DNA of 64,000 nt, taken from the NCBI GenBank assembly GCA_025355505.1, contig JANXZM010000052.1, positions 41,754 to 105,753 on the forward strand. The letters are read 5' to 3'. A model generated the notes under the pieces. It did not search any database. It was not told where the DNA came from and saw only the letters and a program-made list of their open reading frames with translations. This document shows positions 17,608 through 27,598 of the stretch, one piece after another. Position 1 is the stretch's first letter. The number at the start of each line of letters is the position of its first letter. The position numbers were made by a program, and so were the translations under genes. Origin of the DNA: Acidobacteriaceae bacterium (GTDB lineage: Bacteria; Acidobacteriota; Terriglobia; Terriglobales; Acidobacteriaceae).

Positions 17608-18816
17608 ATGGCCAACGATCTCAACATCCCTTCCGCGTCCCGCCGGACGTTTCTCAGTCTGTCGGCCGCGGCATCCGCCGGGCTGGCGTTTGGCATTGTG
17701 ACCGAACCGATGCTGGCTAACGCTCGGGTGCACAACCTTCCGAAAGATGCGATGAGCAATGGCGCGATCAGGATTGACGCCAACGAAAACCCGCTTGGGC
17801 CCGGTGCTTCGGCGCGCGAAGCGGCAGCCGCCATGGTCTCGCAGGGCGGCCGCTATTCCGACTGGCTCACCGACGATCTGGTGAAGACGCTGGCGGAAAT
17901 GGAAGGCCTGAAGCTGGAACAGGTGCGCGTCTATCCGGGATCGAGCGAGCCTCTTCATCACGCTGTGACGACTTTCGCCTCAGGGCAGCGCAGCTACGTG
18001 ACCGCCGATCCGGGATACGAAGCCGGAATGTTTGCCGCCAATGCGGTTGGCGCCAAAGTGGTGAAAGTCCCGTTGACGAAAAGTTACGCGCACGATGTGA
18101 AGGCGATGCTGGCCGCGGGGCCCGACGCGGGCGTGTTCTATATATGCACCCCTAACAATCCGACCGGCACGCTCACCAGTCATTCCGATATCGAATACCT
18201 GGTCGAGAACAAGCCCAAGGGTTCCGTGGTGCTGGTGGATGAAGCCTACATTCATTTTTCCGACGCGATTTCGGTAATGGATCTGGTGAAAGCCGGCAAG
18301 GACGTGATCCTGCTGCGCACCTTCTCGAAGATATACGGCATGGCGGGCCTGCGCTGTGGCGCCGTATATGCCCGCCCCGACCTGCTGGAGAAAATCGAGA
18401 ACTACGGCGGCTGGAATGCCATGCCGATCACCGCGCTCGCGGCTGCATCGGCCAGTCTGAAAGACGCGCAACTGCTGCCCGAACGCAAGCGCATCAATGC
18501 CAATATCCGCGGCCAGGTCTTTGCCTGGCTTGACCGGAACGGCTACGCCTACGTTCCCTCGGAATCGAATTGCTTCATGCTCGACGCGAAACGGCCGGCG
18601 AAAGCGGCAATCGATGCCATGGCCAAGCAAAATATATTTGTAGGACGCATCTGGCCGGCCTGGCCAACCTATACGCGCATCACGGTAGGAACCGCGCCCG
18701 AGATGGAGCAGTTCCAGGTTGCGTGGCAGAAGGTGATGTCAGGAGCGGTGGTCGCCAGTGCCGGCGCGATTCCGAGCAGAAAGCGGAATCTAGACGGCAT
18801 CGTGATCCGAGCCTAA
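17608..18816 (+). CDS. Tat-exported class I/II aminotransferase, HisC-like
   Basis: The product is 402 residues. It begins with a twin-arginine signal (SRRTFLSLSAAASAGLAFG). The rest is a fold-type I PLP enzyme resembling histidinol-phosphate aminotransferase: DANENPLGP, CTPNNPTGT, VDEAYIHF and FSKIYGMAGLR with the PLP Lys. Export of an aminotransferase folded with its cofactor is the usual reason for Tat use. A cytosolic HisC role is unlikely; the periplasmic substrate is unknown. A GAGGT precedes the ATG. Confidence 0.85.
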   Translation: MANDLNIPSASRRTFLSLSAAASAGLAFGIVTEPMLANARVHNLPKDAMSNGAIRIDANENPLGPGASAREAAAAMVSQGGRYSDWLTDDLVKTLAEMEGLKLEQVRVYPGSSEPLHHAVTTFASGQRSYVTADPGYEAGMFAANAVGAKVVKVPLTKSYAHDVKAMLAAGPDAGVFYICTPNNPTGTLTSHSDIEYLVENKPKGSVVLVDEAYIHFSDAISVMDLVKAGKDVILLRTFSKIYGMAGLRCGAVYARPDLLEKIENYGGWNAMPITALAAASASLKDAQLLPERKRINANIRGQVFAWLDRNGYAYVPSESNCFMLDAKRPAKAAIDAMAKQNIFVGRIWPAWPTYTRITVGTAPEMEQFQVAWQKVMSGAVVASAGAIPSRKRNLDGIVIRA

Positions 18817-18857
18817 GAGTTTTACCCTGCTCATCCCGAACAAAGCGAGGGGCCGCT

Positions 18858-18940
18858 TGCATGGCCCCGCTGCCATGGGTTGTTTACATGAATTGTCATC
18901 CTGAGCGAAGGACCTGCTGTTCTTGCCTTAGCACGGTCGC
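18858..18940 (+). repeat. Dispersed element with TCATCCTGAGCGAAG core
   Basis: The element reads TGCATGGCCCCGCTGCCATGG, then a TTTACATGAATTG block, then GTCATCCTGAGCGAAGGACCTGC. Related copies lie at 5610-5745 (reverse orientation, expanded) and, in shortened form, inside tgt at 26198-26227; 62674-62700 holds a distant relative. Confidence 0.7.
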
Positions 18941-19043
18941 GGATTGGGGCGCGGCTTCCACGATTTAGGAATTTAATCTCCGGGCAGTGCGGCTGCGTTC
19001 CTTTCCTAACTACGCAGATCAAGTCCGCGGTTATCATCTATCC

Positions 19044-20273
19044 ATGCCGAAAAAACGCGCCGCCTCCGCCAAACACGCGGAGCCTTCCGTGAAACTTTCC
19101 ACCCGAGGAGTCGCCCGCCTGCAAGGCCGGCACCCGTGGGTCTATCGCTCGGATATCACCGAAGAAAAAGATATCCCCCCCGGCGCAGTAGTGCGCGTCC
19201 TCGATCAGCGCGGGAAATTTCTGGGGACCGCGCTCTACAGCTCTTCCTCGCAGATCGCGATCCGCATGATCTCTCACGGCTCGGTGCCGGATCTGCCTGC
19301 ACTGGTAGCCGAGCGCATTCGCGCCGCCATCGCCTACCGCAAGGAACTCGTTTCCAATAGCGACGCCTACCGCATGGTTTTCAGCGAGGCCGATTTTCTT
19401 CCCGGCTTGATCGTCGATCGCTATAACGACGTGCTCACGCTGCAAATCCTTACCCAGGCCATGGACGCCGCAGCGGTGCGCGAAGCGATCCTGCAAACGC
19501 TGCGCAAAGAACTGCAACCGGCGGGAATTGTCGAGCGCGTCGATCCGCGTATTCGAGAACTGGAGCAATTGCCGCCGCTGCCATCGGGACTGCTTTGGGG
19601 GAAGAAGAGTTCGACCGAATTCAGAATGAACGGCGAAGATCCGAAAGGCGTACGCTTTCACTACGACGGACTTGAAGGCCAGAAGACCGGGGCGTTTCTC
19701 GATCAGAGGGAAAACTATGCGGCGGCGGCCGAATACGCGCATGGGGAAGCGCTCGACGCTTTCTGCTACCAGGGCGGATTCGCGCTGCACCTGGCTCTGC
19801 ACCCGGCAGCAAAGTGTTCGAGCGTCACCGGAGTAGACAGCTCGCGCCCCGCGCTGGAAATGGCGGAGAAGAACGCGAGGCTGAATGGACGCGAACTGGA
19901 GTGGATCGAGGCGAACGCTTTCGATCTGCTAAGAGAGTACGCGGCAGCGAACCGGCGCTACGACACCATCGTTCTCGATCCGCCGGCGTTTGCAAAGACC
20001 AAGCGCGACGTGGAAAAGGCCCTGGGCGGCTACAAGGAACTCAACCTGCGCGCCATGAAAATGCTGCGCAACGGAGGGATTCTAGTCACCTGTTCCTGCT
20101 CCTTCCACGTCGGGGCCGCGGACTTCCTCAAAGTGGTGGCCGACGCCGCCCAGGACGCCCACAAATCCCTGCGCGTAGTCGAGCACCGGGGAGCAGCGAA
20201 AGACCATCCCATCCTGCTGAATGTGCCCGAAACCAGCTATCTTCAGTGCTTGATATTGAGTGTAAGCAATTGA
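19044..20273 (+). CDS. Class I SAM-dependent rRNA methyltransferase, RlmI-like
   Basis: The product is 409 residues. The N-terminal ~75 residues form a PUA-type RNA-binding domain (LSTRGVARLQGRHPWVYRSDI). A central block has VDRYNDVLTLQILT, and the C-terminal Rossmann domain has the SAM sites ALDAFCYQGGFALH and VTGVDSS and the catalytic LDPPAFAK motif. RlmI homologues methylate a cytosine of 23S rRNA at C5; a C-terminal Cys (TCSCSFHV) fits m5C chemistry. I chose ATG 19044 as it directly precedes the basic N-terminus. Confidence 0.88.
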   Translation: MPKKRAASAKHAEPSVKLSTRGVARLQGRHPWVYRSDITEEKDIPPGAVVRVLDQRGKFLGTALYSSSSQIAIRMISHGSVPDLPALVAERIRAAIAYRKELVSNSDAYRMVFSEADFLPGLIVDRYNDVLTLQILTQAMDAAAVREAILQTLRKELQPAGIVERVDPRIRELEQLPPLPSGLLWGKKSSTEFRMNGEDPKGVRFHYDGLEGQKTGAFLDQRENYAAAAEYAHGEALDAFCYQGGFALHLALHPAAKCSSVTGVDSSRPALEMAEKNARLNGRELEWIEANAFDLLREYAAANRRYDTIVLDPPAFAKTKRDVEKALGGYKELNLRAMKMLRNGGILVTCSCSFHVGAADFLKVVADAAQDAHKSLRVVEHRGAAKDHPILLNVPETSYLQCLILSVSN

Positions 20274-20472
20274 AAAATATAGGGATTTAAGTAGTAAACG
20301 TAGGCAGCGAAAAGACGCTCGAAAGCAAGGAGCCCAAGAGCGCCGGCGAAGCTGCCTAAGCGATGCTCACGCAGAGGCGGACGCCCTCGCCCGCCTCGTT
20401 GCTTCTGTGTGGCCGACTTCAGCCCTTGGCTTGGCCGTTGGATTCGGTGACAATGTTGGGGGCAAGGAAGCC

Positions 20473-20994
20473 ATGAAGGCAACGCTCGAAGCAATCAACC
20501 AGATGCAAGCGGATGGCGTCATCGGCAAGTACGCCATTGGCGGAGCGGTGGGCGCAACATTTTATCTGCAACCTGCGGCAACGCTCGACGTGGACATCTT
20601 TGTAACGCTCCCGACCACCCCTGGCGGGCTGCTGCTCAGCCTTGCTCCGATTTACGACTACCTTAAGGCCCACGGCGGCACGGTGGAGGATGAGTACATT
20701 GTCATCGACGGCTGGCCGGTGCAGTTCCTTTCTCCCAGTGACGAATTGGAGCGCGAGGCTGTGGCGGAATCCGTCGAGACGGCAGTCGAGGGCACCCCTA
20801 CGTGGGTGATGACCGCCGAACACCTGGTCGCTATCGCGCTGCGAACCGGGCGGCCCAAGGACCACAACCGCATTTTGCAGTTTATCGAACAGGACGCGGT
20901 GGATCGGGGAAAGCTGCAAGGTATCCTAGATCGTCATGGGTTGGCTTCGCGATGGAAGCAGTTCGAGCATAAGTTTGGAGGCACTCATGAGTAA
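20473..20994 (+). CDS. Nucleotidyltransferase-fold protein, AbiEii-like
   Basis: The product is 173 residues. AIGGAVGATFYLQPAATLDVDIFV contains the GG and DxD pattern of the DNA polymerase beta-type nucleotidyltransferases, close to the AbiEii/DUF6036 toxin group. The C-terminus (TGRPKDHNRILQFIEQ) has the basic helix often seen in that group. ATG 20473 follows AGGAAG. The stop overlaps the next start by 8 bases. A toxin role, modifying tRNA or proteins, is possible but unproven. Confidence 0.75.
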   Translation: MKATLEAINQMQADGVIGKYAIGGAVGATFYLQPAATLDVDIFVTLPTTPGGLLLSLAPIYDYLKAHGGTVEDEYIVIDGWPVQFLSPSDELEREAVAESVETAVEGTPTWVMTAEHLVAIALRTGRPKDHNRILQFIEQDAVDRGKLQGILDRHGLASRWKQFEHKFGGTHE

Positions 20995-21142
20995 GCCAAA
21001 ATTGCGGGCGCGGCTCGCTGCGCTCAGCTTTTCCGAGAAGATCAAGATCCTGGAAAAACTTCGCGACCGCGACCGTGCGATTGCCGCCAGCGGGCTTAGA
21101 GGACAGGCCGAACGAGGCGCTAACAATAAGGCGGCCAAATAG
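20987..21142 (+). CDS. Small partner protein of the nucleotidyltransferase
   Basis: The product is 51 residues and basic: helix LRARLAALSFSEKIKILEKLRDRDRAIAASGL, then a loose basic tail. The ATG lies inside the end of the preceding gene, so the two are translationally coupled. I recall similar short proteins next to nucleotidyltransferase genes. An antitoxin or cofactor role is an inference from size and pairing. Confidence 0.6.
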   Translation: MSKPKLRARLAALSFSEKIKILEKLRDRDRAIAASGLRGQAERGANNKAAK

Positions 21143-21202
21143 AGCAAATCGAATATAGAGTCGGCGTAGGGCGGACGGCCTCGTCCGTTGGGGATGCTCA
21201 CG

Positions 21203-21247
21203 TAGGGACAACCGCCCTCGGCTGTCCAGCCGGGCGAAGCCCGGCGG
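21203..21247 (+). repeat. Post-stop stem-loop element, copy A
   Basis: The copy begins TAGGGACAACCGCCC and ends with the perfect hairpin GCCGGGC-GAA-GCCCGGC. It lies 60 bases after the 21142 stop, preceded by a second partial copy at 21166-21191. Confidence 0.7.
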
Positions 21248-21254
21248 TTGTAAA

Positions 21255-21290
21255 CTTAGCGGGAGGCGAGAAACTGCGCCTCCCGCTAAG
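21255..21290. terminator. Strong 14-bp perfect hairpin
   Basis: CTTAGCGGGAGGCG (21255-21268) pairs perfectly with CGCCTCCCGCTAAG (21277-21290) across an 8-base loop. No T-run follows, so it is either a factor-assisted terminator or a repeat rather than a standard intrinsic terminator. Confidence 0.45.
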
Positions 21291-21475
21291 TCTGCAATTT
21301 CGTAATCAGGTAATTTTGTAATTTACCCGTCTGGCAAGGACGCCAATACGAGGTTCCGTGACATAGAGGGAGTGCTGCCCAGAGTGTCGGAGAAGATTTC
21401 CAGTAACCTCGAGTGCTACGTGCGTGATCTTGAGAACGATTCAGACCTTGACGTTTAGGTGGACACGGTTTTCAG

Positions 21476-21508
21476 ATTACCCAATTACCCGATTACCAAA
21501 TTACAAAA
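21476..21508 (+). repeat. ATTACC tandem repeat before clpB
   Basis: Four ATTACC-like words spaced 7-9 bases apart run up to the clpB ribosome site. A complementary TAATTTTGTAATTTACC-type stretch lies at 21311-21327, so the leader could fold on itself. Confidence 0.6.
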
Positions 21509-21519
21509 TGGAGTAACCC

Positions 21520-24183
<2,664 letters not shown>

Positions 24184-24205
24184 TGCCCGTGCAACGACCC
24201 TCGGG

Positions 24206-24253
24206 TAGGGACCTCCGGCCTCGACCGTCCGGGTCGAGCGCAGCGCGACGGGG
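24206..24253 (+). repeat. Post-stop stem-loop element, copy B
   Basis: It begins TAGGGACCTCCGGCC 22 bases after the clpB stop and continues CCGTCCGGGTCGAGCGCAGC to GACGGG. The end pairs less perfectly than in the other copies. Confidence 0.6.
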
Positions 24254-24280
24254 GCTAAGTCCTTTGTTTTCGATGAAAAG

Positions 24281-24296
24281 TGTTTCACGTGAAACA
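24281..24296. other. parS: parS chromosome-partition site
   Basis: TGTTTCACGTGAAACA is a perfect 16-bp palindrome identical to the conserved bacterial parS consensus bound by ParB/Spo0J. It lies in the short spacer after clpB, 100 bases after the stop codon, next to a TAAGTCCTTT word. parS sites usually cluster on the origin-proximal part of the chromosome and seed ParB loading and segregation. parA and parB are not in this window. Confidence 0.93.
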
Positions 24297-24363
24297 TAAG
24301 TGCGAAATGTGGTTACTTGCAGCTACAGTGCAAACCTGAATAATAGCTAGATATCTAGCGTGC

Positions 24364-24792
24364 TCAACGAGTTTTGAACTGGTCGGCGACTTCTCCTCGC
24401 GACAAGTACCACGCCACCATCACGCGCACGATAATCCCGAGGCCGCCGAGGACTAGTGCTTTTGGTTGGACCATCACGGTTGCGGCTGAGACTGATGGGA
24501 CCAGCATTACGATTCCTGTGATGGCGATCAGCAATGCGGCGTGGCGGACGATGTTATTGAGTTTCGCCAGGCCCCATGCGACGCCGCCCGCTACGCAGGC
24601 CATCAGAAGGAACATGTAGGGGCCTGCTAATTCGAGGCCGAATAGGAGTGGGGAGCCTGCTGCCATTGCTATCGCGCCTGGGCTGAGCAACATCAATGCG
24701 CCCGCGATCGCCAGATAAATTCCGCAGAGGGCGAAGAGGGCGGCGATGGCGCGGACTCCGTCAGGGAGCGGGTTGGCAACATCGTCCGGCAT
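24364..24792 (-). CDS. Four-helix membrane protein of unknown function
   Basis: The product is 142 residues with four membrane helices (AIAALFALCGIYLAIAGALMLL, FLLMACVAGGVAWGL, AALLIAITGIVMLVPSV and LVLGGLGIIVRVMVAWYL) and short polar ends. I recognise no family or catalytic residue. It is the first gene leftward of a non-coding strip, facing clpB. Its position 70 bases from parS is probably coincidental. Confidence 0.7.
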   Translation of the reverse strand: MPDDVANPLPDGVRAIAALFALCGIYLAIAGALMLLSPGAIAMAAGSPLLFGLELAGPYMFLLMACVAGGVAWGLAKLNNIVRHAALLIAITGIVMLVPSVSAATVMVQPKALVLGGLGIIVRVMVAWYLSRGEVADQFKTR

Positions 24793-24860
24793 AGTTTGGC
24801 TGCTGGTTCATCGGATTCGGAAACGAGCGCAAGGATTCATGGCGAGCGCTGTAGAAATCG

Positions 24861-24906
24861 GGCCGAGCTGCGCTCGGCTGGCGGACAGGAGTGTCCGCCC
24901 TACACG
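24861..24906 (-). repeat. Post-stop stem-loop element, copy F (minus strand)
   Basis: On the minus strand it reads TGTAGGGCGGACACTCCTG, then GTCCGCC, AGCCGAGC and GCAGCTCGG. It begins 5 bases after the stop of the minus-strand gene 24912-25382, so it keeps the same relation to its gene as the + strand copies. Confidence 0.7.
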
Positions 24907-24911
24907 ATAGG

Positions 24912-25382
24912 TCACGAATTTGCGCGAGATTTCGGCGTCTTCTTGGTCTTCGGGGGCCGGGCGCGGCGCGCTTTTGGTACCTTGCCGATCCTAGGGTCGT
25001 GGGCGAGAACGAGTTCGCAAGCGCGTAACGCAACTTCCTCGAAATCAGACGCATCGGCGGGAAGGACCTGCCAGCTGGTTATTTTCTTCCCCAACACCTG
25101 AATGGATCGCAGGTTGGGGAACTCCTGTCGCAAACTCCGGTGGTGATCTTCGGTAGTGGCTAGCCAGACTCCGTTGTCTGCCCGGTGGTCGGGTTTGTCG
25201 CGGAGGATGAGGACAATCTTGTCCTGAACATAAATGGCGAGGCAGCCGAACATGGGGTGGGTTCGAGGGGACAAGGAAGCGATCGCGTCGAGTACGAATG
25301 CATGCGGGACGGGTTTGCGCGGCTTGACCAGGAGGGTGTCGTCGAGTGGGAGGAAGAGGGTTTTGCCACGGGGCTTCGGCAT
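24912..25382 (-). CDS. TfoX N-terminal-like hypothetical protein
   Basis: The product is 156 residues. The core (MFGCLAIYVQDKIVLILRDK) resembles the MFGG-xxxY-D-K strand pair of TfoX N-terminal domains, followed by LATTEDHHRSLRQEFPNLRSIQVLG and a helical end (DFEEVALRACELVLAHD). The tail is very basic (KARRARPPKTKKTPKS). Function is unknown; a competence role would need the second TfoX domain, which is absent. ATG 25382 begins the conserved-looking part. Confidence 0.6.
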   Translation of the reverse strand: MPKPRGKTLFLPLDDTLLVKPRKPVPHAFVLDAIASLSPRTHPMFGCLAIYVQDKIVLILRDKPDHRADNGVWLATTEDHHRSLRQEFPNLRSIQVLGKKITSWQVLPADASDFEEVALRACELVLAHDPRIGKVPKARRARPPKTKKTPKSRANS

Positions 25383-25607
25383 ACGAGTGACGAATCGCTT
25401 TCGGTTCGATGCTGCTTGCCGCAAGTAGTGAATGTATCACCGGGCGGTCACGTGGCGAACGCGAAAAACTTGCCGTTGCGGGCGAAGAACAACGCCTTGA
25501 CCACGGGGGGCACAGGGAACAGAGGGAAGGGCATAAGGTGCGTTCTCCTCGGTTTCTCTGTGTCTCTTGGGGTGATGATTTACTTCCGAGTCCGATAGAA
25601 TCCCTCG

Positions 25608-26813
25608 GTGCCCGTTTCTCTGCAGATTGAAGCTACCCGCGGCGCGGCCCGTGCCGGCAGACTCATCACTCCTCACGGAGAGGTGGAGACGCCTGTGTTT
25701 ATGCCGGTAGGGACGCTGGCTTCGGTCAAGGGGGTCTCGCAGGATGTGCTGGAAGATCTGGGCGTGGAGATTCTGCTGAGCAACACCTACCATCTTTTTT
25801 TGCGTCCCGGGGTCGAGACGGTTCGGAAGATGGGCGGGCTGCATCGGTTCATGTCGTGGGATCGGGCGATTCTTACCGACTCGGGCGGGTTTCAGGTTTT
25901 CAGTCTGAACGAGCTGCGCAAGGTTAGCGAAGAAGGTGTGGCGTTCCGGTCGCACCTGGATGGGTCGTCGCACTTTCTTAGTCCTGAAAAAGCGATGGAG
26001 GTACAGATAGGGTTGGGCGCCGACATTATCATGGCCTTCGACGAATGCACGGAGTATCCGGCGGACGCAGCGCGCGCGCGGGCATCGATGGAACTGACGC
26101 TGCGGTGGGCTGCGCGCAGCAAGAATTATTTTGAAGAGCACAAGAGCGAGGTGCCGTGGAAGAGCACCCGTCCGCCGTCCGCAGTGAGCGAAAAAAAGCA
26201 GGCCCTGCGCTTCGCTCAGGATGACAATCATGGGGAGGGTGATTCTCAAACTCCATCGCTGTTTGGCATTGTGCAGGGGGGGATGGACCGTGAGCTGCGC
26301 CGCGAATCTGCGGAGCGGACGATCGACATCGGCTTTGCCGGTTACGCTATCGGCGGGCTGAGCGTTGGCGAGCCGCGCGAGCTTACCGGCGACGTCGTCG
26401 AATCCACGCTGGAGCATCTTCCCCTAGACCAGCCGCGCTATCTGATGGGGGTTGGCACTCCAGAAGAGATCGTGCAGTACGCGCAGTCGGGGGTCGACAT
26501 GATGGATTGTGTGCTTCCCACCCGCGCCGCCCGGCATGGACTGCTGTTTACTTCGGAAGGAAGACTTTCGATCAAGCAGGCGCGGTACGCGCAGGACGAC
26601 AGCGCGCTTGATCCCGGGTGCGACTGCCGCGTGTGCCAGCGTTATTCGCGGGCCTATCTGAGACATCTTTACGCCTCGAACGAACTGCTGGCGCAGATTT
26701 TGAATACGGTCCACAACCTGCACTATTACCTTGCCACGATGAAGACGGTGCGGACGTGGATCCGGGGAGGCCACGGGCTTACCACCGGTTGTTCAAGGCT
26801 GCCGATTGGGTAG
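25608..26813 (+). CDS. tgt: Queuine tRNA-ribosyltransferase, with a repeat-derived insert
   Basis: The product is 401 residues. The enzyme exchanges guanine 34 of certain tRNAs for preQ1. LTDSGGFQVFSL carries the first catalytic Asp, DECTEYP, LFGIVQGG and AIGGLSVGEP shape the base pocket, DCVLPTRAARHG holds the second Asp region and CDCRVC...H is the zinc site; all are intact. Between RWAARSKNYF and LFGIVQGG about 40 extra residues are present, including ALRFAQDDN, encoded by a dispersed repeat. The last ~20 residues diverge and a -1/+2 frame carries a more family-like end. The start is GTG 25608. Confidence 0.93.
   Translation: MPVSLQIEATRGAARAGRLITPHGEVETPVFMPVGTLASVKGVSQDVLEDLGVEILLSNTYHLFLRPGVETVRKMGGLHRFMSWDRAILTDSGGFQVFSLNELRKVSEEGVAFRSHLDGSSHFLSPEKAMEVQIGLGADIIMAFDECTEYPADAARARASMELTLRWAARSKNYFEEHKSEVPWKSTRPPSAVSEKKQALRFAQDDNHGEGDSQTPSLFGIVQGGMDRELRRESAERTIDIGFAGYAIGGLSVGEPRELTGDVVESTLEHLPLDQPRYLMGVGTPEEIVQYAQSGVDMMDCVLPTRAARHGLLFTSEGRLSIKQARYAQDDSALDPGCDCRVCQRYSRAYLRHLYASNELLAQILNTVHNLHYYLATMKTVRTWIRGGHGLTTGCSRLPIG
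26198..26227 (+). repeat. Dispersed repeat core inside tgt
   Basis: GCAGGCCCTGCGCTTCGCTC is followed directly by AGGATGACAA, the same sequence as the reverse-complement core at 5610-5640 and 18900-18925. It is in frame with tgt and adds no stop codon. Confidence 0.75.
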
Positions 26814-26896
26814 CCCAAGCTGTAGTCCAAGCTAAGGTCTGTCCAAACAAAGGTCGAAAAAATGAGCAAAGTTTGACGAATTTCCGGGAACCGACC

Positions 26897-26925
26897 TTGA
26901 CACCTAGCGAGCCGTCCGGCATTCT
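26897..26925 (+). promoter_or_regulatory. Candidate promoter for yajC-secD-secF
   Basis: A perfect TTGACA (26897-26902) is followed after 17 bases by CATTCT. This would give a leader of about 225 bases before yajC. The remaining part of this 343-base stretch (26814-27156) shows no gene. Confidence 0.35.
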
Positions 26926-27156
26926 ATTGAACTTGGGAGTAAAGCCCGTTTCTTTGTGTGCCGTTCCGAACGAAAGCGGAGCACGGCGTCGCTGGTTTTA
27001 GCCTGCAAGCGGCAGGTGTCCGGCCATGGAAGAAAAGAATTCCCGCAAGTTAGGCAGCGGAAGAAGCAAACATGTGCCGAGTTCGGCTCGGTTGGCCCGA
27101 AAGGGCGCTGCAGACGGGCGGGGTTTTAAGCAGGTAATTTGTTACAGGGGATCAAC

Positions 27157-27501
27157 TTGGCGGTGGAAATGATTTTGTCTGGCATGCCTGGCGGATTGGC
27201 GGTTTGGTTGCAGCTACCCGGGGGCACGAGCCTGCTCGGGCTGGCGCCGCTGCTGTTCATCTTCGCGATTTTTTATTTTCTGCTGATTATGCCGCAGCAG
27301 CGGAAGCAGAAAAAGTGGCAGCTGATGTTGAGCGAGTTGAAAAGCGGGGACAAGATTGTAACCAGCGGCGGGCTGCGCGGGACGATCATCAGTCTCAAGG
27401 ACGATGCGCTGGTATTACGTGTGCCGCCCGACAATCTGAAGCTCGAAATCAGCCGCGCATCGGTGGCATCGGTGACGACGGCGGAAGAAGGAAAGTCGTA
27501 G
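27157..27501 (+). CDS. yajC: Sec translocon accessory protein YajC
   Basis: The product is 114 residues. One membrane helix (LLGLAPLLFIFAIFYFLLIMPQQRKQKK) is followed by the cytoplasmic beta domain LKSGDKIVTSGGLRGTIISLKDD, the family signature. YajC sits with SecD and SecF beside SecYEG in the inner membrane. I chose TTG 27157 because GGGG lies 6 bases upstream; ATG 27169 is an alternative that shortens the protein by four residues. secD follows 97 bases later. Confidence 0.93.
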   Translation: MAVEMILSGMPGGLAVWLQLPGGTSLLGLAPLLFIFAIFYFLLIMPQQRKQKKWQLMLSELKSGDKIVTSGGLRGTIISLKDDALVLRVPPDNLKLEISRASVASVTTAEEGKS

Positions 27502-27598
27502 AGAGCTTCGGGCCGCGGGCTTCGAGCAATCGTTTTCAGAGGTTGCTTTCGGCTTTTAGCTCGCAGTACGAAGCGCTTTGGGCGTTTGACGGTTTTTC

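Noticed and set aside
21291..21519. Possible CIRCE or sigma32 site before clpB
   Set aside because: Only isolated GAGTGCT words occur; the TTAGCACTC-N9-GAGTGCTAA inverted repeat is absent, and no CTTGAA/CCCCAT pair is spaced correctly.
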